57,337 nt of DNA from Kalymmatonema hyalinum WJT4-NPBG1 (GCA_019359075.1 JAHHIB010000056.1:1-57337), one strand, 5' to 3'. Shown: positions 1-8,429, numbered from the stretch's first letter. Made by a program: numbers and translations. Notes: a model not told the origin generated them from the sequence alone.

Positions 1-114
1 TCTTCATTGGAACTAACTCTGAGTGACGGTTGCGCTCTGCGCAACCGCTAAATTGGCATTGGCGATCGCATTAATCTCAGACTGCGAAGCGCTCGAACTC
101 AGATAACCCGCAAC

Positions 115-939
115 TTGGGTTATTATGAAAACTATGGTCCCGATGCAGTCATAGCGAGTGCAACTCCGCGTTATGTATCGCTGCATCCACCCGACTGGAC
201 TTTTGATGAAGCCGAACTGCGTCAAGCATTCAACAACAACACCAAAGCCATCATTATTAATACTCCCCACAACCCAACTGGGAAGGTGTTTAATCGTGAG
301 GAGCTAACCTTAATTGCCGAACTTTGCCAAAAGTGGGATGTGCTGGCTTTTACTGACGAAATCTACGAACACATTCTTTATGATGGAAATGAGCACATAG
401 CAATGGCAACTCTGCCAGGTATGGAGGAGCGCACTGTTACTATCAATGGTCTTTCCAAAACTTACAGTGTGACTGGATGGCGAGTCGGGTACATCTTGGC
501 AAATCCAGAATTAACTGGGGCAATTCGTAAAGTTCATGATTTTCTCACCGTAGGCGCACCCGCACCTTTACAACGAGCAGGAGTGGCGGCGATGCAACTA
601 CCACAGAGTTACTACAAGGAACTGGCAAGACTTTACCAACAAAAGCGAGACAGTCTGCTTCAGATTTTGGATAAAGTCGGGATTCCCTATTTTATTCCCA
701 AGGGAGCTTACTACGTACTCGCCGACATCTCCGGCTTTGGCTACAAGACGGATGTAGAGTTCACCCTGTATCTCATTAAAGAGATTGGAGTTGCAGTGGT
801 ACCCGGTTCCAGCTTTTTCTCTCAACCAGAGGCGGGTAGCAAATTTATTCGATTCTGTTTTAGTAAGAAGCCAGAAACTTTGGCGGCGGCGGGCGATCGC
901 CTACTAAAATTGCAATCCATCCTACAAGGAGCTAACTGA
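115..939 (+). pseudogene. PLP-dependent class I/II aminotransferase, 5'-truncated
   Basis: This is the C-terminal two thirds of a fold-type I aminotransferase (aspartate/kynurenine/methionine aminotransferase group). Visible motifs are YENYGPD at the very start, NTPHNPTGK, FTDEIYEH, the PLP lysine in NGLSKTYSVTGWRVGY, and the carboxylate-binding arginine in FIRFCFSK near the end. Family members are about 390 residues and this reading frame gives about 270, so roughly 110 N-terminal residues are missing. The loss is not caused by the window edge: the same frame has a stop at 49-51, and none of the three frames over 1-113 resembles an aminotransferase N-terminus. The first possible start is a TTG at 115 without a ribosome binding site. 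I infer a truncated pseudogene created by a rearrangement near position 115. An assembly junction is the alternative. Confidence 0.75.
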
Positions 940-1108
940 GGTTATAATTCAAGCACTCAGCAATCAGCGTTTTGTGGAGTGCTTATCAGAACCGCTAGAG
1001 CTTGCAAAGCGTTTAAAACCAACCGGAAAATCCATGCCTACACGTAGAGTATGGATAAAATATCGTCACCGGTTTAACTATTCGCGCTAAACCTATGCAA
1101 ATCTAGCT

Positions 1109-1141
1109 AATCCTGGTTTTCCCACTCAGCTAACCAGGATT
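1109..1141 (-). terminator. Stem-loop after the apcA-like gene
   Basis: A perfect 10-bp inverted repeat (AATCCTGGTT at 1109-1118 and AACCAGGATT at 1132-1141, 13-nt loop) lies just past the stop codon of the minus-strand apcA paralogue. The tract that follows on the minus strand is only moderately T-rich. It could end transcription or stabilise the 3' end of a phycobiliprotein mRNA. Confidence 0.55.
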
Positions 1142-1151
1142 CTACTTTGCC

Positions 1152-1637
1152 CTACTGCATGGCAGCGATTAGGTAGTCAAAGTAACCGCCAACAAGGGTT
1201 GCGTCTTCTGATGACAACATCGAGGTGGTGACATTCTTCATCGCACGGATGCTTTCAGCAACAGCCTCAATGGGAGTGCCAAGGGACCTATACATTTCCC
1301 TCACACCAATGACCCCAATCTCTTGAATCGGCGTCTCCTCACCAGCCACGACACTGTAGGTGATCAAGCGCAGGTAGTAATCTATGTCCCGCAGGCAAGT
1401 CGCACTCATTTCTTCACCGTAGGCGTTGCCACCAGGAGAGACAATGTCTGGGCGCTTTTGAAACAGCTGGTTTCCAGATTGCTTAACAATGCGCTCCCGG
1501 TTTTCTGTTAAAACCTGAACAAGGCGCAGACGGCGCTCACCACTTGTGGCAAAGCTCTTAATCTGGTCGAGATCCCCAGGGCTGAGATAGCGAGCTTCAG
1601 CGTCCGCGTTCATAATCGACTTTATGATAAGACTCAT
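1152..1637 (-). CDS. apcA: Allophycocyanin alpha subunit paralogue (orphan)
   Basis: The 161-residue phycobiliprotein has the normal length of an allophycocyanin alpha chain. It would bind one phycocyanobilin through Cys81 in the motif [13 protein letters not shown]. Other landmarks are [15 protein letters not shown] at the N-terminus, [14 protein letters not shown], and [13 protein letters not shown]. The sequence is closer to ApcA than to ApcD (alpha-B). The ATG at 1637 is preceded at good spacing by AAGGAG; a TTG two codons upstream is less likely. No apcB or apcC flanks it, so it is a stand-alone paralogue rather than the core apcABC operon. Such extra ApcA copies may pair with the main ApcB in alternative phycobilisome cores; that role is inferred. 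Several residues differ from the usual consensus (for example [11 protein letters not shown] at the C-terminus). Confidence 0.9.
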   Translation of the reverse strand: MSLIIKSIMNADAEARYLSPGDLDQIKSFATSGERRLRLVQVLTENRERIVKQSGNQLFQKRPDIVSPGGNAYGEEMSATCLRDIDYYLRLITYSVVAGEETPIQEIGVIGVREMYRSLGTPIEAVAESIRAMKNVTTSMLSSEDATLVGGYFDYLIAAMQ

Positions 1638-1643
1638 TAACAA

Positions 1644-1955
1644 ACTCCTTCAAAAAAATGAAATCAAGTTGATCTAAAAGTGTCGCGATTGACTAAAGAT
1701 GGTGGCATCATTATTTAGACAAATGATGAACTGTGGATACCATGACAACAGATGTTGGCATATTCACTGTCAACGCAACAGAAAGTGCTCACAACGTTAA
1801 AACCTTATGTCATAAAGTTGCGGTCAAGATAATGCTCTTGTCCAAAAATTTGTCACTCAGCACCTAGCTCCAGCAGAAGGGTAATTGTTTGGCGCTTGTG
1901 GGTACAATTCAATTAAATCCGCTTATCGATTGGGCTACGGATTCAACCAGAACTG
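1644..1955. other. Gene-free stretch upstream of the apcA paralogue
   Basis: No coding sequence with support was seen. Being upstream of the minus-strand apcA paralogue, this 312-bp interval should hold its promoter and leader, but I could not pick a confident -10/-35 pair. Confidence 0.4.
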
Positions 1956-2222
1956 TTAACTAAAGTAATTAGCACAAATTAAGTAGTCGTTGTGCATTTT
2001 CCCATCAGGCATTTTTGCCCTTCTCAGATTAGCCCCGCTTAGATTTGCTCTTCTCAGGCTGACCCAATTTAGATTGGCATTGCCTAAATCTAAGTTGCTC
2101 AAGTTTGAGTTGCTCAAATTTGCCCCAGTAAAATCTACTTGCCTCAAATTTGCTTTAATTAAGCTTATTCCTCTCAAGTCTGCCTTCCTAAAATTTCTTT
2201 CTCCGGCTGCATATCGCCTCAA
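1956..2222 (-). CDS. Pentapeptide-repeat protein without a clear start codon
   Basis: The product is about 88 residues of A(D/N)LXX pentapeptide repeats: ADLRG, ANLRQ, ANLSN, LDLGN, ANLNW, ANLSG, ANLRR. These form a right-handed quadrilateral beta-helix in known family members. The N-terminal VLRRYAAGERNF matches the usual opening of cyanobacterial pentapeptide proteins, which normally start a few residues further upstream. Here the upstream codons read ...RIWIANK- with no ATG or GTG, so only a TTG at 2222 (no ribosome binding site) or an ATT a few codons earlier is available. The gene may use a weak non-canonical start or have lost its ATG. Function is unknown. Confidence 0.6.
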   Translation of the reverse strand: MRRYAAGERNFRKADLRGISLIKANLRQVDFTGANLSNSNLSNLDLGNANLNWVSLRRANLSGANLRRAKMPDGKMHNDYLICANYFS

Positions 2223-2289
2223 AACTTTATTGGCAATCCATATTCGCTGCCTCGCAACGAGTAGCGTTGTCGCTGTTTATATATTTTAA

Positions 2290-2807
2290 TTATACTTCAC
2301 AATTCTTCTGTTTTCCCAAATGACAAATAAGAAATCACAAATAGGTAAAGTACAATTTGACTGCTCCAAGATGCGCTTGTATAACCTGGGAATAAGATTT
2401 TTGTCTGAAAAGCTTACTGGGTAGGAGGATATTGCATAATTTAGTCATATTTTCATTCAAGGTATTGGTTACACTCACATTATTAAAGAAATAAGTAGAA
2501 GGCTGCTATGCACCTATGCTGAACGGAACAGAGTTTTTTAAAAGAATTTTTCTTCACTTACTGACGTTTATTTTTTTCCACCTACTTACAAGCTATATAA
2601 TTAGATTTCTATGTCTTAAATTTTCTTATAAAAATATTATTCAGCAAGGGCTATAGTTCTGAAATGGCAGATGCTTACACGACACGTTTTTTTTGATTAA
2701 GCTATAATTAAATTATCGGAAATTATTTTCGGCTATGTGACTGAAATTTATAAATAAAAACCTCTAATAATCTAGTTTTATCTACCTGTTTCTTTCGAGA
2801 AATATTT
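2290..2807. other. AT-rich gene-free stretch
   Basis: About 520 bp of AT-rich sequence with no supported gene on either strand. The right end would be the 5' region of the dead RNA-binding-protein gene that follows. Confidence 0.4.
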
Positions 2808-3087
2808 ATGTAAATTTATGTTAAAATCTATCTGATGAGGTTGAAGAAGATGACCTCAAAAAGATATTTTTACAGCATGGATATGTTAACAAAATTCAAG
2901 TATCTATCAACCAGAAAACTGGCGAGAATAAAGGATTTGCCATTATAGAAATGGAAACTGATGCGGAAGAAGCAGCGGCAATTCGGGCGCTGCGAGGCAT
3001 TGAGTGGATGGGTCGTAGCCTCAAAGTTAATAGAGCTAGGACTAACTACAGTATTTCAGAAATCTGTGTGGATTCAACGACAAATTA
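2808..3087 (+). pseudogene. RRM-type RNA-binding protein (Rbp) pseudogene
   Basis: From 2825 one frame encodes most of an RRM domain: NLSDEVEEDDLKKIF, the RNP1-like stretch GENKGFAIIEM, then EWMGRSLKVNRAR and a short tail to a stop at 3085-3087. Cyanobacterial Rbp proteins start with M-S-I-Y-V-G-N-L. Here the start region reads ATG TAA ATT TAT GTT AAA followed by ATCTATCTG. Thus codon 2 is a TAA stop, and one A is missing from the run that should give AAA AAT CTA. Restoring both changes yields M-x-I-Y-V-K-N-L-S-D-E-V, a normal Rbp start. The gene therefore carries a nonsense mutation plus a 1-nt deletion and should be dead. No usable start codon lies between the lesion and the domain core. 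Confidence 0.8.
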
Positions 3088-3143
3088 GCGCCACCGTCTC
3101 TAGTGAAATATGAGTCGGACATCAATAAAAATCAGATAAAAAA

Positions 3144-3413
3144 ATGCAAGCTTTATTAAAGATATCGAGTCAATCACTGGCTCATCCTACAACTGATAAC
3201 AGCCAAGGAAATACAACTACATATACTTCGCAATCCATGTGGACTAAGCATAGTTGCCCTTGCTGCTCATACACTTTACTCCGTCATATGCGTTTAGGAG
3301 GTCTTTACTGGCGTTGTAGCCATTGTTACCAATAAATGCCAGTTTATACTCCATTGCAGGAAATGATATCTGCACTCATAAATCAGCGAAAAAATTTCAT
3401 CACAGCCATTTGA
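3144..3413 (+). pseudogene. Small zinc-ribbon-like protein interrupted by a TAA
   Basis: ATG at 3144 opens a 63-residue frame ending at TAA 3333-3335. It contains CPCCSYTLLRHMRLGGLYWRCSHC, written here as two parts: CPCC and, 17 residues on, CSHC, a probable zinc ribbon. Directly after the stop the same frame continues as MPVYTPLQEMISALINQR and ends at TGA 3411-3413. As I remember related cyanobacterial small proteins, they run through the CxxC pair into an MPV... tail, so the TAA probably replaces a sense codon such as GAA. The 63-residue product keeps both CxxC pairs and could still fold. Function is unknown; the tail-family match is from memory. Confidence 0.5.
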
Positions 3414-3691
3414 CCCACATTCCGCAGCTGCCATTGCTGGTTGTAGCGCAGTGGCCAAAGAGCAATCGCACTCGCATTGTATTTTTGAAGCATGACAGCT
3501 TCACCATTAGAAATCAGAGTATTACGGGAAGCCGATGAGTGTCTACGTCTGTGTAGCCGCAGATTCTATCAGGCTGTTGGTCTTCGTGCAAGAAGTGTAA
3601 TAGACCTCTCTAGAAATTAGTGAGCACATCAGGCAGCACAAGGGTTTCAGGTTGATTTTCCCAGATGTCTAATAGGTTTGCAGATGTTGCC

Positions 3692-4246
3692 TTATCGCTG
3701 CTTTCTTAGAAAATTACTGATCTGAGTTCCTGTATAGTGGGGCATCCACCCGTCCACTGTTGTAAAATAGCGTACTGCTTTGCAATGCAATGATGCAGCA
3801 GGTCTTATCCAATGCTCGACTCTGGCTGGGATGTGGATATAATCTTGTGCTTGAATTAAAAGCTGTACTTGGCTGCCATCCGGTCGCACAAAGCCGAAAA
3901 CCATCTCTCCTGCCAACATATAAAGGGCTTCCGGGGCAGTGTGAATATGGTAATGGTTGTAGGTCGCTATGAGTGTATCGAGATCGGGCAACCCAGGATG
4001 GACACTTAGCAAGTCACTCCAAAGATAGCTTCCTTCGTTTTTAAGATATTCAAACAGGCTGTCATGGATTTCGAGAATATAGTTCTTTTCCTTGTCTGTC
4101 AGGATTTCCTGTGAAAGTAGATCGCTAAAAAAGAGCGGCGTGCTTGGTTCGTAGTGTTTGAGGTTGATTCCAAGCGGTGATAGTTGATGAGCGATATCGA
4201 CCAAATCACTGTGTATTGTGCCGTCTTCAAGCAGTAGGATAGGCAT
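3692..4246 (-). CDS. mtnD: Acireductone dioxygenase family cupin (divergent)
   Basis: The 184-residue protein matches the acireductone dioxygenase family, which oxidises the 1,2-dihydroxy-3-keto-5-methylthiopentene intermediate of the methionine salvage pathway. The opening MPILLLEDGTIHSDL, the cupin metal site HIHTAPE (His, His, Glu), the fourth ligand in ARVEHW and AVRYFTTVDGWMPHYTG near the end are all family features. ATG at 4246 is the start. It lies 100 bp downstream of cysK on the same strand, so sulfur-amino-acid metabolism may be co-transcribed. It is more divergent than typical cyanobacterial copies (ALYMLAGEMVFGF in place of the usual R-Y-I-V-x-G-x-G), so the exact reaction product is uncertain. 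Confidence 0.8.
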   Translation of the reverse strand: MPILLLEDGTIHSDLVDIAHQLSPLGINLKHYEPSTPLFFSDLLSQEILTDKEKNYILEIHDSLFEYLKNEGSYLWSDLLSVHPGLPDLDTLIATYNHYHIHTAPEALYMLAGEMVFGFVRPDGSQVQLLIQAQDYIHIPARVEHWIRPAASLHCKAVRYFTTVDGWMPHYTGTQISNFLRKQR

Positions 4247-4350
4247 TATGACATAAATTATTTAATAACAATAAAAATTATACTTAACTCTTGCTTTGAA
4301 TCTAGAGCTCTCCGATAGTTAAACTGTAGTTTAAGATTCTTTCTTTTCTT

Positions 4351-5295
4351 TTAAGTTTGCTCTAAGTTTTTGAACAAGGGCGTACTCAAATATCGCTCAC
4401 CATAACTGGGCTGCACCATCACGATTAAACGTCTTGCATTCTCCGGACGCTTAGCAACTTGAACCGCTGCCCACAAAGCAGCACCAGTCGATATACCTGA
4501 CAGAATTCCCTCTTCTCGTGCCAGCCTGCGGCTATATTCAATCGCCTGTTCATCAGTCACCTGAAGAACTTCATCAACGAGTTCTATACGCAACACGGGA
4601 GGAACAAACCCAGCTCCAATGCCTTGAATTTTGTGTTCTCCCGGTTTACCACCTGTGAGTACGGCACTGTTAGCTGGCTCAACTGCGATCGCCTGAAATT
4701 CTCCTTTGCGGGACTTGATTGCTTCAGCAACTCCAGTAATTGTGCCTCCTGTGCCGACGCCAGCGACTAGGATATCAACTTGCCCATCGGTGTCTTCCCA
4801 AATTTCAGCAGCTGTTGTTTCCCGATGGCTTTTGGGATTGGCACAGTTACGAAACTGCTGAAGCATATAGGCATTAGGTGTAGTAGCAACAATTTCTTTA
4901 GCACGAGCAATAGATCCAGACATACCTTCAACTCCTGGTGTCAACTCCACTTCTGCCCCATACCCCATTAGCATTAACTGCCGTTCCGTACTCATTGTAT
5001 CTGGCATGGTTAAGATTAAACGGTACCCTTTGGGTGCCGCAACCATCGCTAGAGCAATGCCCGTGTTGCCAGAAGTGGGTTCTACTAAAACTGACTTTCT
5101 CGGGCGAATTAATCCTGCTTGCTCAGCAGCTTCAATCATGCTGATACCAATTCGGTCTTTGACTGAAGCTGATGGATTTAGCCCCTCTAGTTTGACCAAA
5201 ATCTGGGCAACACAGCCGTCAGATTGAGGAATACGATTAAGCTGAACTAGAGGCGTCCGACCAATCAGATCGGTGATATCACGAGCTATTCGCAT
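4351..5295 (-). CDS. cysK: Cysteine synthase A (O-acetylserine sulfhydrylase)
   Basis: The 314-residue PLP enzyme makes cysteine from O-acetylserine and sulfide. It has the Schiff-base lysine K46 in [11 protein letters not shown], the substrate loop PTSGNTGIA at 73-81, the phosphate-binding GTGGTITG, and the family C-terminus [13 protein letters not shown]. The ATG at 5295 is preceded by AGGAGAGAACAAAG; an upstream in-frame extension to 5355 lacks a ribosome binding site and family similarity. A perfect 8-bp inverted repeat lies about 50 bp upstream and may be an operator. The stretch MVAAPKGY has a proline where most members have alanine. The downstream neighbour is the acireductone dioxygenase. 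Confidence 0.95.
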   Translation of the reverse strand: MRIARDITDLIGRTPLVQLNRIPQSDGCVAQILVKLEGLNPSASVKDRIGISMIEAAEQAGLIRPRKSVLVEPTSGNTGIALAMVAAPKGYRLILTMPDTMSTERQLMLMGYGAEVELTPGVEGMSGSIARAKEIVATTPNAYMLQQFRNCANPKSHRETTAAEIWEDTDGQVDILVAGVGTGGTITGVAEAIKSRKGEFQAIAVEPANSAVLTGGKPGEHKIQGIGAGFVPPVLRIELVDEVLQVTDEQAIEYSRRLAREEGILSGISTGAALWAAVQVAKRPENARRLIVMVQPSYGERYLSTPLFKNLEQT

Positions 5296-5344
5296 CTTTG
5301 TTCTCTCCTGGAGTTGGCTGTGCAATACTGCTTTAATATACGCT

Positions 5345-5367
5345 ATATACGGCAATTAACCGTATAT
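5345..5367 (-). promoter_or_regulatory. Inverted repeat upstream of cysK
   Basis: ATATACGG (5345-5352) and CCGTATAT (5360-5367) form a perfect 8-bp inverted repeat with a 7-nt spacer, 50-72 bp upstream of the cysK start. The size suits a dimeric regulator overlapping the promoter. The regulator is not identified. Confidence 0.5.
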
Positions 5368-5570
5368 TAAAATACATTAAATTCGATCTAAATCAAGCAT
5401 ATTTATATATTTTCTCAAGAAAAAATTGACAATTGCAGAATAACGCGGCTGAAAAAGACGCCGAAAGAAAGACGTACACAAAAGTTAAAAGGTGATAAAT
5501 TTTGCTTCTGTTTTGACTTTTGACTTTTGTTAACTTTAAGCTAGTACAAAAGAACTATCCAAAGGATGGA

Positions 5571-7019
5571 ATGTCTGATTTAATTTTGTTTTGGCATCGC
5601 CGCGATTTACGCATTTGTGATAACACAGGACTCGCTACTGCAAGAAAGCAGAGTCCAAAGGTCGTCGGCGTGTTTTGCCTTGATCCGAATATTCTAGAAC
5701 GGGATGATGTTGCTCCGGTCAGAGTGACTTACATGATTGGCAGTTTACAGTCACTACAACAGCGATATGCTCAAGCAGGTAGCCAGTTGTTAATTCTCCA
5801 TGCCAATCCTACTACAGCCATTCCAGAACTGGCAGCGACTCTGGGCGCTAGAGCTGTATTTTGGAATTGGGATGTGGAACCGTATTCTCAAGAACGCGAT
5901 CGCGCTGTCACAGACGCACTAAAAGAAAAAGGTATTCAGTTTCTTGAGAAAAACTGGGATCAGATCTTACACTCACCAGAGGATATTCGTACTGGTTCCA
6001 ATCAGCCCTACACCGTCTACACCCCCTTTTGGAAAAATTGGATTGGTAAATCGAAGGCTAACCCAGTAGAAACTCTGGAAAATGCCGAAGGATTGACACA
6101 AGCCGAAAAAGAAATTGCAAAAGCTTCTGGGGTGATAGAATTACCCTCAGCCAAAGATTTAGGTTTCCATTGGGATGGAGAATTAGTCATTGCGCCAGGA
6201 GAGGCGGCTGCGCAAGAACGGTTAGAGGAATTTTGCGCCAGTGCGATTAATGAATACAAAGAACAGCGCAATTTCCCAGCAGTTGACGGTACATCTAGAT
6301 TGAGTGCTGCTCTAAAATTTGGCGTGATTGGTGTTCGCAGCGTTTGGCAAGCAACTTTGGAGGCGCTAGAAATTAGCCGCAGTGAGGAAACAGAAACCAG
6401 CATTCGCGCATGGCAACAGGAACTGGCGTGGCGGGAATTTTATCAACACGCAATGTATCACTTCCCAGAACTTGCAGAAGGTGCTTTCCGCGACCATTTC
6501 AAAAACTTTCCTTATGACAATAACGAAGAACATTTCCAAGCTTGGTGCGAGGGGAAAACTGGCTACCCAATTGTTGATGCAGCAATGCGCCAGATGAATG
6601 AACTTGGCTGGATGCACAACCGCTGTCGGATGATTGTCGCCAATTTCCTAACCAAAGACTTGCTGGTTGACCCCAGAATGGGAGAAAAATACTTTATGCA
6701 GAGATTAATTGACGCTGATTTATCTGCGAACAATGGCGGCTGGCAATGGAGTGCTTCTAGCGGTATGGACCCAAAACCCGTGCGAATTTTCAACCCTGCT
6801 AGTCAATCGCAAAAGTTTGACTTTGAGGGCGAGTACATTAGGCAATGGGTTCCGGAATTGCGGTCTATGGATACGGAATATTTGGTGACGGGGAAAATTT
6901 CACCCTTAGAACGTCATGCTGTTGGGTATCCTGACCCGATTGTGGATCACAATAAACAGCAACGACAGTTTAAAGAGCGTTATCAACGGCAGAAAGATGG
7001 ATTAGGGGCGCTGCGGTGA
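5571..7019 (+). CDS. phrA: Deoxyribodipyrimidine photolyase (class I)
   Basis: The 482-residue flavoprotein repairs cyclobutane pyrimidine dimers in blue light. The N-terminal photolyase alpha/beta domain starts LILFWHRRDLRICDN, and the C-terminal FAD domain carries DGTSRLSAALKFGVI, WQQELAWREFYQH, GYPIVDAAMRQM, MHNRCRMIVANFL and NNGGWQWSASSGMD, including the conserved tryptophans. Length matches the 8-HDF type known in cyanobacteria; the antenna type is inferred. ATG at 5571 follows AAAGGATGGA; an in-frame upstream extension to 5520 has no family similarity. It stands alone, divergent from cysK, and no terminator was found before the structured stretch that follows. Confidence 0.95.
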   Translation: MSDLILFWHRRDLRICDNTGLATARKQSPKVVGVFCLDPNILERDDVAPVRVTYMIGSLQSLQQRYAQAGSQLLILHANPTTAIPELAATLGARAVFWNWDVEPYSQERDRAVTDALKEKGIQFLEKNWDQILHSPEDIRTGSNQPYTVYTPFWKNWIGKSKANPVETLENAEGLTQAEKEIAKASGVIELPSAKDLGFHWDGELVIAPGEAAAQERLEEFCASAINEYKEQRNFPAVDGTSRLSAALKFGVIGVRSVWQATLEALEISRSEETETSIRAWQQELAWREFYQHAMYHFPELAEGAFRDHFKNFPYDNNEEHFQAWCEGKTGYPIVDAAMRQMNELGWMHNRCRMIVANFLTKDLLVDPRMGEKYFMQRLIDADLSANNGGWQWSASSGMDPKPVRIFNPASQSQKFDFEGEYIRQWVPELRSMDTEYLVTGKISPLERHAVGYPDPIVDHNKQQRQFKERYQRQKDGLGALR

Positions 7020-7049
7020 AAATTAAACGTAGGAGGATGAGGTCAGTAA

Positions 7050-7384
7050 ATATTAATTCCTTGTGGTGTTATGGAGATACCCCAAACCGCTAGTCGGGGG
7101 ACGAGAGTAGCCGTGGTGGGCGAACTCGTCTAAGCGGAGTTCATTCATGCTAGGCACCACACTGGGACTGGAGACGAATGCCGTAGTTTCCCGAGAGCCT
7201 TGTCCCTAAATCAAAACCTATTCGCCGCTCGGTTGGCTGGGCGACTGCCGGGGTCTAGGCTTTGACCTAGTAAACGTCTTTTGACGAGAGACGCCGTGTA
7301 AGACCAAGTTGTACTTGTACAAGGAGGCAACGGCGAGTGAGACCGGAAGCCTACATTCACCGCTTGCGGGAGTGTAGGTACTTC
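7050..7384 (+). ncRNA. Highly structured gene-free stretch, TnpB omega-RNA-like
   Basis: No protein is encoded between the photolyase and the permease, but the sequence is GC-rich and full of nested complementary arms. GTGGTG (from about 7113) pairs with CACCAC near 7160, enclosing GAACTC...GAGTTC. CGCCGT near 7291 pairs with ACGGCG near 7332, enclosing TTGTACTTGTACAA. The last part is GAAGCC, a hairpin of CCTACATTC with GAGTGTAGG, then GGTACTTCAC. A terminal hairpin followed by a TTCAC-like end is how right ends of IS200/IS605 elements and their TnpB guide RNAs finish, the guide being the flanking DNA. No tnpB is present, so this would be a solo or decayed copy. The stop codon of the neighbouring permease is formed inside this end. 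The assignment is by pattern memory only. Confidence 0.4.
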
Positions 7385-8429
7385 ACATTCCCATAAAGCC
7401 GCTTGCAGAACCCATCTGTCTGGCAGGGCTGATTTGAGCAGAGATTTGCATTGCTTTAGCAGAGCGGATACTTCCAATTAAACTGAGGACAATGCCAATC
7501 AAAATAATACTGCCGCCCATGTATTGAGTAGCTGTGGGTACTTCCCCTAGAATTAGATAGGCCATCACAATTGCAGCAATGGGATTAAACGAGTTAGCCA
7601 GAGTGATTTGAGCGGAAGTTGAGCCGCGCAAACCTGCAAACCAGCACAATTGCCCTGCAACGACAATCACAGCCCCGTAAAGGAGCATCCACTGCCAAAG
7701 ATACGGCGAGAACGCATCCTGAAAGTGTTGTGTTCCATAAAGCAACTGAGCGAGGAAGAAGAAGACAACCGTTCCCAAAGCCGTGCGAAAGATATTAAAA
7801 AAGCCTAGGGGGATATGCTGCAATCGTAACTTACTAATGACCGTAGCAACAGCCAAAACCACAGCGCCAGCGGCTGCCATTAACTCCCCGTTGCCAATGT
7901 GCAATAAACCCCCCATCAGCGCTACACTTTGACCAGAGCTAGGCAGAAATGAGGTGATAGCAACACCAGCAAAAGATACGATCGCACCCGCGATCGTCCA
8001 AGTATTGACCCTAACTCCTATTAACCAGATGCTTAAAGCTAAGGTCAGCGGTGGTTCCAGCCGACCAATCAGCACTACATTGGTTACGGTGGTGTTGTCT
8101 AGGGCACCAAAAATTAGCCCAGGACCAAGGGCACCGGAAAGGATAGCTATGACTCCCAAGCCAATCCAATCTCCACGGGTTAACTGCCTTAAGGTGCGTT
8201 GGTTCAATTCTCTGCCAAAAATTAACAACATCATCGCTAAAGCACAGAGGTTGCCGACAAATAAAACATTGCAGAGTGAAATGGGATTTCTGCCATCCAC
8301 CAGGTGCTGTGCTCCAATTTCTGTAATTTTGCGGGTCACGGCATTGGCAGCTGCAAAGATGAGGATGGCTGTCCACAGGTAGAAGGAACTGGAAACCCAG
8401 CTAAAAATATTTCTTTTTCTTGTTTTCAT
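7383..8429 (-). CDS. DMT superfamily (EamA) permease
   Basis: The 348-residue integral membrane protein has about ten hydrophobic helices arranged as two EamA repeats (roughly 20-160 and 185-320). It is an inner-membrane exporter or carrier of small metabolites; the substrate is unknown. GRLEPPLTLALSIWLIG, at the end of the first repeat, and the matching stretch ITLANSFNPIAAIVMAYLI, in the second, are typical. ATG at 8429 is the start. The last residues (SPARQMGSASGFMGM) and the stop codon lie against the right end of the structured element at 7050-7384, so the natural C-terminus may have been altered by an insertion. Confidence 0.85.
   Translation of the reverse strand: MKTRKRNIFSWVSSSFYLWTAILIFAAANAVTRKITEIGAQHLVDGRNPISLCNVLFVGNLCALAMMLLIFGRELNQRTLRQLTRGDWIGLGVIAILSGALGPGLIFGALDNTTVTNVVLIGRLEPPLTLALSIWLIGVRVNTWTIAGAIVSFAGVAITSFLPSSGQSVALMGGLLHIGNGELMAAAGAVVLAVATVISKLRLQHIPLGFFNIFRTALGTVVFFFLAQLLYGTQHFQDAFSPYLWQWMLLYGAVIVVAGQLCWFAGLRGSTSAQITLANSFNPIAAIVMAYLILGEVPTATQYMGGSIILIGIVLSLIGSIRSAKAMQISAQISPARQMGSASGFMGM

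Noticed and set aside
1990-2289. Plus-strand frame of 99 codons opposite the pentapeptide gene
   Set aside because: It is a mirror of the pentapeptide repeats, with leucine/phenylalanine-rich periodic sequence and no support as a protein.
3323-3538. 71-codon plus-strand frame after the zinc-ribbon gene
   Set aside because: It overlaps the true continuation of the zinc-ribbon frame in another phase and resembles nothing.
7050-7384. Group II intron remnant
   Set aside because: The typical 5' GTGYG start and the conserved domain V hairpin were not recognised; the terminal hairpin plus TTCAC fits an IS200/IS605 end better, though not proven.
7211-7477. Minus-strand frame of 88 codons across the structured stretch
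   Set aside because: It overlaps the permease end and hairpin-rich DNA, with no family resemblance and no ribosome binding site.
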